Source of the DNA: Achromobacter seleniivolatilans
GTDB taxonomy: Bacteria > Pseudomonadota > Gammaproteobacteria > Burkholderiales > Burkholderiaceae_B
Assembly: GCF_030864005.1 (NCBI RefSeq)
Contig: NZ_CP132976.1
Location: forward strand, 1,488,001-1,552,000
Length of the DNA: 64,000 bases
Direction: 5' to 3'
Position numbers and translations under genes: made by a program. The notes under the pieces were generated by a model that did no database searches, was not told the DNA's origin, and saw nothing but the letters and a program-made list of their open reading frames with translations. Within the stretch, counting starts at the first letter, position 1; each line of letters begins with the position of its first letter. This document shows positions 16,699-24,941 of the stretch, one piece after another.

Positions 16699-18249
16699 TC
16701 ACGCGGCGTGAGTGACGACGCGGTTTCGCCCTTGTTGCTTGGCTTCATACAGTGCCGCGTCTGCGGCTTGGAACGCCTGGCCCACATCGGGCCCGGAGGA
16801 CGGCCATTGCGCCACGCCCGCGGATACCGTAATACCCCCGACCCCTTTGAGCTGCCTTTCCGCCATATGTTTGCGCAGCCGCTCGGCCACATTGGCGGCC
16901 TCTTTCGCGCCCACGCCGGGCAGCAAAATCAGAAACTCTTCGCCTCCGTTGCGGCACAGAATGTCCGACGGACGCGAACAGTCGCGCATCAATTGCGCCA
17001 TGTCCTGAATGACTTCGTCGCCCTTGGTATGGCCGAAGGTGTCGTTGACGCGTTTGAAGTGGTCGATATCAAGCGCCACCACGGCGAATGGCGTGCCAGA
17101 TGCTTGCAGATGATCCACGGCATCCTGTGTCCCGCGCCGGTTGCGCAGGCCTGTCAGCGGGTCGGTGATGCTGGCCAGGTTCAGCTTGCCGATCTTTTCC
17201 TGAAGGCTGGTAAAGCTCCAGATCACCGCGCGCTTGAGCCGTTCCGCTTCAAAATACCAGGCCTTGACGGACTGCACCCGTTGCATGGCAACGGCAACAT
17301 CCTGATGTTCGACGTTGGTGGCCAGCTGCGACAGGGGCAGCGAAATCATGCGCGCGCACCACCAGATGGCCAGCAAGAAGGCTATCGCCAAGGGCGCTGC
17401 GTAGCCGATCAGCGCCCAGATCAGATCGTGTATTGGTTCCAGCGTTACTTCAGCGGGCCGTTGCGCAATCATGCCCCACCCGCTGATGGGTTCGGCGGCG
17501 TAACCGGCAAGCATATCCACGCCTTTGGTGTTGACCACCCGTTGCGCTCCGGCCTTGCCTTCAATCACTGCGGCGACAACGGGGTTGCTGTTCACAAGCT
17601 CGCCCACGCGGGCGGCGTCTACGTGATAGATCAGCCGTCCATCGCCATCAACCACGAATAGATACGAACCATCGTTGTAGTGATGCTTGCCCAACAGATC
17701 CTGCAAAGCGCTTTCGTTGCGCAAGTAGATCGTCCCCGCGATATAACCCTGGTAGCGGCCTTCATTGGAAAAAATGGGATGGGACACATTGATGAGCAAA
17801 TTGCCCGCAATGGACATATAGGGCTTGCTGATCAAAGGTTGCCGCGCTTGAAGCGCACCGCGGCTGCCGGGGCTATCGACCCTGGTTCCCAGAAAATTCC
17901 GGAAGTTCAGGGAAGTGGCCAGAATGATGCCGTCGGCGCGCACCACGCCTACCGAGTTGAAGTGGTCGGTTTGCTGCTGTACACGCATGACTTCCGCCGT
18001 CAGCAGTTCAGGCGCCTCCATCTGGTCAGCGATGTGGCGCGCGCTATAGGCCAGTTGCTGCTGCGCTGCTTTGAGAAAGCCGCCGGCGCTTTCCGCCAGC
18101 TTGGCTGCATAGACGCGATTGGCTTCCAGCGTATTGGCAATGAGCTGATCGCGTTGTACGCGATAGCTGGCGTACAACGCGTTTGCGGTGGCGGCAATGG
18201 CGCTGAACACGGTGAGCGCAAGCACAAGCCCGCGTAAATTGATTCGCAT
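16699..18249 (-). CDS. Membrane diguanylate cyclase (dCache-like sensor, GGDEF)
   Basis: A 516-residue protein. A transmembrane helix at about residues 7-27 and another at about 277-297 frame a large periplasmic sensor of the Cache type. A linker then leads to a GGDEF domain from about residue 355. The active-site loop is GGEEF (residues 435-439). The inhibitory I-site R426-x-x-D429 lies exactly five residues before it, so the enzyme should make c-di-GMP from two GTP and be product-inhibited. The conserved DIDHFKRVNDTFGHTKGDEV metal/GTP motif is intact. It is a single gene; its periplasmic ligand is unknown. Confidence 0.92.
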   Translation of the reverse strand: MRINLRGLVLALTVFSAIAATANALYASYRVQRDQLIANTLEANRVYAAKLAESAGGFLKAAQQQLAYSARHIADQMEAPELLTAEVMRVQQQTDHFNSVGVVRADGIILATSLNFRNFLGTRVDSPGSRGALQARQPLISKPYMSIAGNLLINVSHPIFSNEGRYQGYIAGTIYLRNESALQDLLGKHHYNDGSYLFVVDGDGRLIYHVDAARVGELVNSNPVVAAVIEGKAGAQRVVNTKGVDMLAGYAAEPISGWGMIAQRPAEVTLEPIHDLIWALIGYAAPLAIAFLLAIWWCARMISLPLSQLATNVEHQDVAVAMQRVQSVKAWYFEAERLKRAVIWSFTSLQEKIGKLNLASITDPLTGLRNRRGTQDAVDHLQASGTPFAVVALDIDHFKRVNDTFGHTKGDEVIQDMAQLMRDCSRPSDILCRNGGEEFLILLPGVGAKEAANVAERLRKHMAERQLKGVGGITVSAGVAQWPSSGPDVGQAFQAADAALYEAKQQGRNRVVTHAA

Positions 18250-18323
18250 AGGGATCGGGGCGGGCAGGGTATCTAGGCAGCGCGGGGACGAACGTATGCG
18301 CCTAACAAGGGGCCTGAAAATCT

Positions 18324-18485
18324 AGGGTGGACGGGCGCCACTGGCAAGCAGCGCTGATTGTAATCATGACAACGATTGGGGTGCGGCCTGATACATTCCG
18401 GTGGCCGCAAGCGCGGCATTCACGCAACAGTTTCCAGTCAGCTGGAATGCCCGCCGCCATGGTAATGATTACGGCAAGCCACCCT
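18324..18485. repeat. Nested inverted repeats downstream of the recombinase gene
   Basis: Within the 240-bp gap between the recombinase stop and the cyclase start, four complementary pairs are arranged inside one another: AGGGTGG/CCACCCT (18324-18330, 18479-18485), GTAATCAT/ATGATTAC (18360-18367, 18465-18472), GCCGC/GCGGC (18404-18408, 18413-18417) and TTCCAG/CTGGAA (18432-18437, 18442-18447). The strand could fold as a two-stem trunk with two terminal hairpins. It may be a terminator, a recombination site, or a remnant of a mobile element. Confidence 0.4.
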
Positions 18486-18489
18486 GGTT

Positions 18490-19572
18490 CTATAGGGCCT
18501 TGTCGGGTTCCGCTTCGTCCAGCAATCTGGCCGCCGGCGATTGGGACGCTGCGCCAGCGCGGAAATAACCCATGACGGTTGCGACGCTGGCGTGACCGGT
18601 CATCGCCATCGTGTCGCCAAGCGGCACGTTCTGCCGCCCGGCTTCCGTCACAAAGCCCGAACGTAAGCTGTGTGCCGAGAATTCGCCTTCCAAGCCGGCC
18701 AGCTTGCAGCGTTCCAGCACGATATCCCGGACGGCCGCTGCGGCCAGGGGTTCGCCTATGACATCGCCTCGGCGGACACGCCGAAAGATCGGCCCTTGGC
18801 GGATGCCGCTGGCCGCGAGCCATGTGGCTAGGGCCTGGGCCGCCATGCCTGAGATGGGTTTCTGGTCTTCGGCGCGCTTGGCGCCTGATTGATTGGTCTT
18901 GGAATGCGCCAGCGAAAACAAGTATCCATCGGCCGTGCGCACGGTGTTTTCGACCGTGGCGCGCACCACTTCGGAACGCCGGCGGCCGCCGCTGGCCCAC
19001 GCAAACAACAGCAAAGCCCGGTCGCGAATGCCGCGTAGTGTGTCATCGCAGGTCGCCAGCATGGCCTGTAACGGTTCGCGGGTAAGCGCCTCTTTTTTGG
19101 CGGGCGCCACACCGCGCCGGGCATAGGCACGGCGTGTCTTGGCCAATAGCTCGCGCACCGTGGCATGACGGCAGGGGTTTGGATAACCGTGCAGCTCGTG
19201 CGCCTTGGACAACACTGACAGACGCTGCAGCAGGGTGTTGAGGCTGGGTGCGCCCAATTTGCCCTTGGCCTTCAACCGGACAAGTTCTTGGTCCAGCGCC
19301 AGCGGCAATTCCCACTTCAGGCCGTGGTCCGTCGACCGCTGGGCATGGTCCACCACGAACTGGATCACGGCGGCTTCGGGCAAGGGCAGCACAAAGCGCT
19401 GCCCGTAGCGCAACTCAAACCAGGCCGTCCAGTAACGAATGGCCGCCCGGTAGCTGGCTGCGGTGTTGGCCGAACTGCCTTCGCGCATCAGGCTGCGCAC
19501 TGCGGCGTCGGCCTGGGAGTCCAGGGACTGAGGGTCCAGGAGCGGAAGCGAAGCCAGCAGTTTCAGCTGCAT
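18490..19572 (-). CDS. Tyrosine-type site-specific recombinase/integrase
   Basis: A 360-residue recombinase. The N-terminal SAM-like core-binding domain covers about residues 20-140 (NTAASYRAAIRYWTAWF is typical). The catalytic domain shows all the expected residues: R198 in the RRRSE box, K225 in HSKTNQ, H301-x-x-R304 in HSLRSGF, H327 in TGHAS and nucleophile Y336 in VMGYFR. The start at 19572 is chosen because the recognisable fold begins just after it; the reading frame continues upstream through 19860, but that part lies in the divergent promoter region and partly overlaps the autotransporter start. Its target site is not evident; no tRNA gene borders it. Confidence 0.88.
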   Translation of the reverse strand: MQLKLLASLPLLDPQSLDSQADAAVRSLMREGSSANTAASYRAAIRYWTAWFELRYGQRFVLPLPEAAVIQFVVDHAQRSTDHGLKWELPLALDQELVRLKAKGKLGAPSLNTLLQRLSVLSKAHELHGYPNPCRHATVRELLAKTRRAYARRGVAPAKKEALTREPLQAMLATCDDTLRGIRDRALLLFAWASGGRRRSEVVRATVENTVRTADGYLFSLAHSKTNQSGAKRAEDQKPISGMAAQALATWLAASGIRQGPIFRRVRRGDVIGEPLAAAAVRDIVLERCKLAGLEGEFSAHSLRSGFVTEAGRQNVPLGDTMAMTGHASVATVMGYFRAGAASQSPAARLLDEAEPDKAL

Positions 19573-19788
19573 CGGGGAAGGGCTGTTCACGATGATGGTA
19601 GAAATTCCAGAACTATACGTAATTCCAAGACGCGGCACGGTGATGGAGTGAAAACAGGGCCGTTGCCAATTTGCCGCATATTGACGCGCTGATTGCGCCC
19701 TTGGTCTGAAGGGCAGTATAGATAGCTGATAGCCAGCACACCCATGTCCCGCAAGTTCATCAGAACGCCAAGACAGAAAGGTGAGTGG

Positions 19789-22700
19789 ATGACGCATCGA
19801 TTGTTTTCCTGTGCAATGCGGCTGCCCGTTTATACGGGGTTGATTTCGGCCGCGCTCCAAGCCCTGTTGGTCTCGCCCGCCTGGGCGCAGCAGGTTGTCG
19901 CCAACGGAACTTCACGAACCGCTTCGGGAACCATCAACACCGGAGCTAACGGCACTGTTGGCTATGGCTTGTGGGCATTGAACGCCGGTCAGATCACGGC
20001 ATCTCCTCCACTTTTCATCACCATTACGGGCGCATCAGCGGCGGGCGCGGTAGCGCAGTCGGCAGGAAAAATTACGATAGGCGCTGGTGGCGCATCGATT
20101 GCTACTACCGGCGGCACCGCCTATGGCTTGTATGCGACAGGCGTAGGCTCCTCGATCAATAGCACGGGCGCGTCCGTGCAGACCGGCGGCAACACCGCAT
20201 ACGGTGTCTACGCCAATGCCGGAGGCACTATCACGCTCAATGGCGGATCGGTGACGACGACTGGCACTCAGGCGTCCGGCCTGTTCGCCTTTGTCAATGG
20301 CGCGACCATCACCGCAACGAACACCACAATACTCACCCGGCAAAACCAGGCAACTGGCGTCCAGGCCAACGTGGCAGGGCACATCACACTTACGGGCGGT
20401 TCCGTAACCACGCTCGGGTCGCAGGCTGAGGGTCTCTACACCATCGATACCAATGCAACGGTCGCGGCCACCGGTACAACCGTCTCCACGGCGGGCGACG
20501 CCTCGCATGGCGCGCACGCCTTGGTCGGCTCCATTACGTTGCAAGATGTCGGCATCACGACCACGGGAGCAGGCGCTTTCGGCGCAAGGGTGGACAACCA
20601 AAGCAGCTTGTCGGTGACGGGTGGGAGCCTGGCGACTCAGGGCGCATCGTCGTACGGCGTCTTATCCATCGCGGCAAGCAACGGCACGCTGACGAATGTG
20701 GCCGTGTCTACCAGCGGCGGCTCCGCGCCAGGCGCGGCTGCCCAATTCGGCGCGAACTTGACGATTAACGGCGGGTCGGTCACAACAACCGGCCCGACAT
20801 CTAGCGGGCTGTTTGCTGTCGGCATGGTGACCGTTACCGCGGTGGGGTCCACGCCAACGGCTTCGGTCCCTGAGACGCAAGGACTGGGCGGCCCCGCGCC
20901 GCTTGCCGGGGTAATAGGCGCCAAGATCACGGCAAATGATGTGCTGGTCCAGACGCAGGGAGCAGGGTCCAACGCGGCAGTCGTGCGTGGGGGCAGCTCC
21001 ATAGTGCTGAACAACAGCACGCTGCAAGCGCAAGGCGCTGATGGCAATGCGTTGTTTGCGTCCGCCTACGACGTCAATGCCAGCACGGTCACGGCAACCG
21101 GCACCACACTATCTTCAGGCCTGGGGGCTGCCATCAAAGCGAGCGGCACGACTTTCAACGTGTCCTTGGACAATTCGACGGCCACCGGTGGCGTAGCCGC
21201 ACTTTCAGCGGCAGCCAATTCGGGGACGCCCGCCATACTCAACGTCAACGCCGGCAATGGCTCGGTCCTGACGGGCGCCGCGTTAATGGATGCGTCCAGC
21301 ACGTCGAATCTGACGCTTGGCGGCGGGTCAGTCTGGAACATGACCGGCAGCTCGGTCCTTAGCAGCCTGTCTTTGAACGCCAGCCAAGTACTCAGCTCCA
21401 CGCCCGCAGGCGGCACATACAAAACGCTGACACTGGGCTCACTCACGTCGACCGGTGGGATGATCGGCTTGAACACCTTTCTTGCCGGCGACGGCGCGCC
21501 TTCAGATCTGGTGGTGATGAACGGCGGAGCCGCAAGCGGGCAGACACGTTTACGGATCACCAATGCCGGTGGTGCGGGCGCGCTGACGACCGCGAACGGC
21601 GTTCAGGTGGTGCAAGCGGTTAACGGCGGTCAGGCTGCCGTGGGCGCATTCGCCCTGGATGGCCGGGCCGTAGCGGGGCCTTATGAGTACCGCCTGTATC
21701 GCGGGGGTGCGCAGGCTGTTGATGCGGATAATTGGTACCTTCGCTCTCAAAAACAGCCAGATCCGCCCGTTCCGCCGGCGCCGCCCGAACCTGTTCCGCC
21801 AAACCCGCCGACTCCTCCCGGCCCGCCGATCCCGCCCAATCCGAATCCCGAGCCGCTGTACCGGCCCGAAGTCGCTGCTTATCTGGCCAATCAGCGCCTG
21901 GTCGGGCAGATGTTCGTACACAGCATGCACGACCGCCTTGGAGAGCCCCAATTTATCGAAAACACATCCTTTCCCGCGGACGCTTCCATCCGTTCGTCGG
22001 TTTGGATGCGTACGAGCGGCAGCTGGGAAAAAAGCGGGAGCAAGGACGGCAACTTTGATGTCAGCACAGACTTGTTCCTGATTCAGGGCGGGGGTGATAT
22101 TGCTCAATGGCGCCTGACGTCTAGCACCGATCGCCTGCATCTAGGCGTCATGCTGGGCTACGGTTCTGCGGACAGCAGTGCCCGCGCCGACGGCAACTCG
22201 GCCAAAGCCAAAGGCCGGGTTGACGGCTACAGCACGGGGCTCTATGCGACGTGGTTTCAGAATGACGCGACCAAGTTGGGCGCGTATGTCGATACCTGGG
22301 CGCAATACGGTTGGTTCAACAATCGGGTTATTGGCGATAGTTTGCCCAGAGTTGATTACGACTCCCGTGCGTGGTCCGTTTCGGCTGAGACGGGCTATGC
22401 GATGGCCCTGGTTGGGAATTGGGTGCTTGAACCACAAGCTCAGGTTATCTACGTTCGATCCAACACTGACAGCCTGACCGAAGACAACGGTACCCGAGTC
22501 AGCGGCGCCGATTCTCACGGCACGCTTACCCGGCTCGGTGTGCGCACCCGAGTCAATGTTGATTTGGGCAATGGGCGTACGGTGCAACCATTCGCGACCG
22601 TCAACTGGTGGCATGCCAGTACTGACAGCTCCGTGTCGTTCAACCAGTTGCCCCTTGGCACGCTGTACCCGAAGGACAGGTATGAGCTGAAGGTGGGCGC

Positions 22701-22812
22701 CAACGCCAACTTTACAAAGGGTTGGACGGGTTGGGTGAATGTCGCTGGCGCGTGGGGCAGCCAGGATTACCAACAATACTCGGGCAGGATCGGCGTGAAG
22801 TACGCCTGGTAG
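19789..22812 (+). CDS. Autotransporter (type Va) with beta-helical passenger
   Basis: A 1007-residue secreted/outer-membrane protein. The signal peptide is MTHRLFSCAMRLPVYTGLIS with cleavage near PAWAQ. The passenger (about 35-650) is built from degenerate repeats of about 25 residues with the pattern A-x-G-V/L near the start and T-G-G-S-V-T-T near the end, typical of a pectate-lyase-like beta-helix. A proline-rich linker covers about residues 655-690, followed by a junction and a C-terminal autotransporter barrel ending RIGVKYAW. The start at 19789 is preferred over 19744 because an AAGGTGAG box precedes it. It is divergent from the recombinase with 216 bp between. Probable adhesin; the passenger carries no protease triad I can see. 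Confidence 0.88.
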   Translation: MTHRLFSCAMRLPVYTGLISAALQALLVSPAWAQQVVANGTSRTASGTINTGANGTVGYGLWALNAGQITASPPLFITITGASAAGAVAQSAGKITIGAGGASIATTGGTAYGLYATGVGSSINSTGASVQTGGNTAYGVYANAGGTITLNGGSVTTTGTQASGLFAFVNGATITATNTTILTRQNQATGVQANVAGHITLTGGSVTTLGSQAEGLYTIDTNATVAATGTTVSTAGDASHGAHALVGSITLQDVGITTTGAGAFGARVDNQSSLSVTGGSLATQGASSYGVLSIAASNGTLTNVAVSTSGGSAPGAAAQFGANLTINGGSVTTTGPTSSGLFAVGMVTVTAVGSTPTASVPETQGLGGPAPLAGVIGAKITANDVLVQTQGAGSNAAVVRGGSSIVLNNSTLQAQGADGNALFASAYDVNASTVTATGTTLSSGLGAAIKASGTTFNVSLDNSTATGGVAALSAAANSGTPAILNVNAGNGSVLTGAALMDASSTSNLTLGGGSVWNMTGSSVLSSLSLNASQVLSSTPAGGTYKTLTLGSLTSTGGMIGLNTFLAGDGAPSDLVVMNGGAASGQTRLRITNAGGAGALTTANGVQVVQAVNGGQAAVGAFALDGRAVAGPYEYRLYRGGAQAVDADNWYLRSQKQPDPPVPPAPPEPVPPNPPTPPGPPIPPNPNPEPLYRPEVAAYLANQRLVGQMFVHSMHDRLGEPQFIENTSFPADASIRSSVWMRTSGSWEKSGSKDGNFDVSTDLFLIQGGGDIAQWRLTSSTDRLHLGVMLGYGSADSSARADGNSAKAKGRVDGYSTGLYATWFQNDATKLGAYVDTWAQYGWFNNRVIGDSLPRVDYDSRAWSVSAETGYAMALVGNWVLEPQAQVIYVRSNTDSLTEDNGTRVSGADSHGTLTRLGVRTRVNVDLGNGRTVQPFATVNWWHASTDSSVSFNQLPLGTLYPKDRYELKVGANANFTKGWTGWVNVAGAWGSQDYQQYSGRIGVKYAW

Positions 22813-23194
22813 GCGGCTGCGCTGGCTGGCCCTAAGCTCGTGAGCGACTCGCCTCTCTGCGGGGCGAGCGTGCCCGCGCCTGCCATGGGCGGCGCATACC
22901 GTGACGGCACGACCAAACTTCCTGGCGTGCGCCCCGTGTTCTGGGCGGGTGAGGGCGGGTCAATCGCCTGTAGTGCTTCGGCAGCGCCGCCGTATCGGTC
23001 TGCCACGTTTCTGATTCCAGCTTTGCACCTGCAAATGTCCGAATTCACGGGCATCGGCACGGATCGGCGTATTTGTTATATATTCATATGTATGCTGTAT
23101 GATATATAACACTACATCCAAATTACTCACGATAAGATTCCATTATCGTGAGTAATTAAGCAGTCAATCTACAAAAAATCAGGAAGACGCGGCC
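22813..23194 (+). promoter_or_regulatory. AT-rich promoter region of kfrA-like gene with two inverted repeats
   Basis: The first half of this 382-bp gap is ordinary GC-rich sequence with a short hairpin (CTCGCC/GGCGAG at 22848-22853 and 22863-22868) just after the autotransporter. The second half is strikingly AT-rich. It contains GTTATATAT/ATATATAAC (23075-23083, 23102-23110) and the 15-bp perfect repeat AATTACTCACGATAA/TTATCGTGAGTAATT (23121-23135, 23143-23157). The latter ends 37 bp before the kfrA-like ATG and is a likely autoregulatory operator, since KfrA proteins of plasmids bind their own promoters. Confidence 0.7.
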
Positions 23195-24235
23195 ATGGCC
23201 ACAGGAATTACCGAAACCGATGTTTGGACCGCCGCCGATGCCTTGCTGCTGGAAGGCGCCCGCCCGACCATCGAGCGGGTGCGCCAGAAGATCGGGCGAG
23301 GCTCGCCCAACACCGTCAGTCCGCACCTGGAAACCTGGTTTCGCGCCTTGGGCGCCCGAATCAAAGACCCCGGCGCCTTTGCGGCCGCTCCAGCCATCCC
23401 AGACCCCATCACGCTGGCCGCCACCCATCTCTGGGAAACCGCCCTGGCCGAAGCTCGGGCCGAACAGGCGGCGTCCTATCGCCAGCGATGGCAAGAGCTG
23501 GCAGAAGAGGGCGAACGCTTGGCCACCGATGCCGAACAATTGCAGCAACGCGAAATCCAGCTTGAGCATCGAGCGCAGGACCTGCAAGAAGGGCTACGAA
23601 TCGCCACCGCCCAACTGGCTGCCACAGAAGACCGCCTGCGCGCCGCAGAACTGCAATTACGCCAGCGGGACGAACAACTCAAGCAGAGCCAAGTCGCGCT
23701 GGAGGATGCCCGCAGCGCGGTTCAGACCTTGCTGACGGAGGCCGAAAAGATGCGCAGCTTGCACGCCCAGGCCCTGGAAGCGCAGGAATCCCGCCATGCG
23801 TCCCATGAGCGGCGCTGGTTAAATGAGCTGGACGGTGAACGGACTGCCGCAAAAAAGTTGCAGCTCAGGATCGACGAGGCCCAGATAGCCAACCAGCGGC
23901 AAGTGGCGCAGTTGCAAACAAGCCTTTCTGACGCCCAAGATGGAAAACGCGCCGCGGAGCAGGGCGCGCAGGCCTTGCGCAACGAGGCCGGAGCCAAGCA
24001 GGCTCAGTACGAAGCCAGCCTCGCCACTGCTAATGCCACCGTGGTCAGCGCGCAGCAACGTGAGCAGGCGCTCGACGCGCGGCTGGCGGCGTCAGACGCG
24101 CAAGTTGCTGCCGCCTTGGCGCAACTGCGTCAAAAGGACGAACAGGTTGACGCTTTGACGCGCCATTTGATGGCGCTTGCCCAGCAAGAGCGGGCCGCTA
24201 GCGCCGCGGCGCAACATCCACCCGGCGCTGCTTGA
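23195..24235 (+). CDS. KfrA-type coiled-coil DNA-binding protein
   Basis: A 346-residue protein. Residues 1-60 form the KfrA N-terminal DNA-binding domain (ITETDVWTAADALLLEGARPTIERVRQKIGRGSPNTVSPHLETW). From about residue 80 almost to the end it is a continuous alpha-helical coiled coil rich in Gln, Glu, Ala and Arg. This is the architecture of KfrA of IncP and IncU plasmids, which binds its own promoter and aids plasmid stability or segregation. Here it is on the chromosome in the same neighbourhood as a tyrosine recombinase. A palindrome lies directly upstream. Its chromosomal role is unknown; it may accompany a mobile element. Confidence 0.88.
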   Translation: MATGITETDVWTAADALLLEGARPTIERVRQKIGRGSPNTVSPHLETWFRALGARIKDPGAFAAAPAIPDPITLAATHLWETALAEARAEQAASYRQRWQELAEEGERLATDAEQLQQREIQLEHRAQDLQEGLRIATAQLAATEDRLRAAELQLRQRDEQLKQSQVALEDARSAVQTLLTEAEKMRSLHAQALEAQESRHASHERRWLNELDGERTAAKKLQLRIDEAQIANQRQVAQLQTSLSDAQDGKRAAEQGAQALRNEAGAKQAQYEASLATANATVVSAQQREQALDARLAASDAQVAAALAQLRQKDEQVDALTRHLMALAQQERAASAAAQHPPGAA

Positions 24236-24345
24236 ACGAAGGCCGTCCAAAATCCACCCAACCCGCCTTGGAGTGCGGCCGTCCAAGCTCTGCCGGCCCT
24301 ATCTTGAACCAATCCGGCTCAACATTCGCCACCCGATGCAGCTGA

Positions 24346-24382
24346 AAAGAATGATCGCCGGCCATCGAGGGGCCGGCGATCA
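24346..24382 (-). terminator. Intrinsic terminator of the small lipoprotein gene
   Basis: A 12-bp perfect stem (TGATCGCCGGCC at 24352-24363, GGCCGGCGATCA at 24371-24382) with a 7-base loop. On the minus strand it is followed by a T-rich run (TTCTTTT). It lies 60 bp after the lipoprotein stop and may also stop readthrough from the convergent kfrA-like gene. Confidence 0.75.
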
Positions 24383-24441
24383 GGGTCACAACTGCGCGTT
24401 ATCTTCGTCATGCATCAGCGGCTTGACCGCTGCGGCGAGCG

Positions 24442-24627
24442 TTAGCGGCCCGGGTACACCCCCTGGAACGGCGTATTGTCGGGTTCGCCGAAATTGTCCG
24501 CGTGGTAGTTGGCCTGGTCTTGCATAGCGCTGCTTGAGCGCGGCTTGCTGGAACTGTATGAGGTGGGCGCGGTGCATCCAGCCAACAGAAAAACCAGCAA
24601 TACGCCAGCGGTGGAAAGAAGCTTCAT
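24442..24627 (-). CDS. Small lipoprotein, 61 residues
   Basis: A short envelope protein with a classical type II signal peptide: MKLLSTAGVLLVFLLAGC, with the lipobox L-A-G-C at residues 15-18. The mature part of about 44 residues is polar (SYSSSKPRSSSAMQDQANYH). A GGAGG box lies six bases before the ATG, and an intrinsic terminator follows the stop, so it is a complete monocistronic gene. No family is recognised. Serine and proline after the lipidated cysteine suggest an extended tether; sorting to the outer membrane is likely since no Asp follows the cysteine. Confidence 0.8.
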   Translation of the reverse strand: MKLLSTAGVLLVFLLAGCTAPTSYSSSKPRSSSAMQDQANYHADNFGEPDNTPFQGVYPGR

Positions 24628-24941
24628 GGCATGCCTCCAAAGAGATGCCTGCCGGAAATGCGGCTACCGGATCAGTCCGGCGCAGCCGCCATCCGTTTCC
24701 GGCGATGCGACTCGCACCCGGATGCGGGCGCGGGAAGTCCGGCAGTCGAATCGGCCGGATTGCTTATGCCCGTAAAAGGGCATGGGACCATGCCAGCAAG
24801 CCGCGTGCCGCAGTCTTCACACTGGGCCGCGTGAATTTCGGATAAATTCGCGTCAGGACCGCATCTGCGTCGATGGCCGGGCAATTGCCCGGGCGCAGCG
24901 ATGCGTCCATTTAAGGCGCCCAGCCTACTCAGGAGCCGCGG
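24628..24941 (+). promoter_or_regulatory. Intergenic region with nested hairpin before the AI-2E permease
   Basis: A 314-bp gap with no convincing gene. It holds a hairpin ATGCCC/GGGCAT near 24767-24784. It also holds a 16-bp perfect palindrome CCGGGCAATTGCCCGG (24877-24892) nested within CGCATC/GATGCG arms (24860-24865, 24900-24905). The latter ends 36 bp upstream of the GTG of the permease gene and could form a strong leader hairpin or bind a dimeric regulator. Confidence 0.4.

Noticed and set aside
18324..19572. Integron integrase with an attC site
   Set aside because: The recombinase lacks the extra patch typical of IntI, and the nested repeats do not show the conserved attC ends; no gene cassettes are present.
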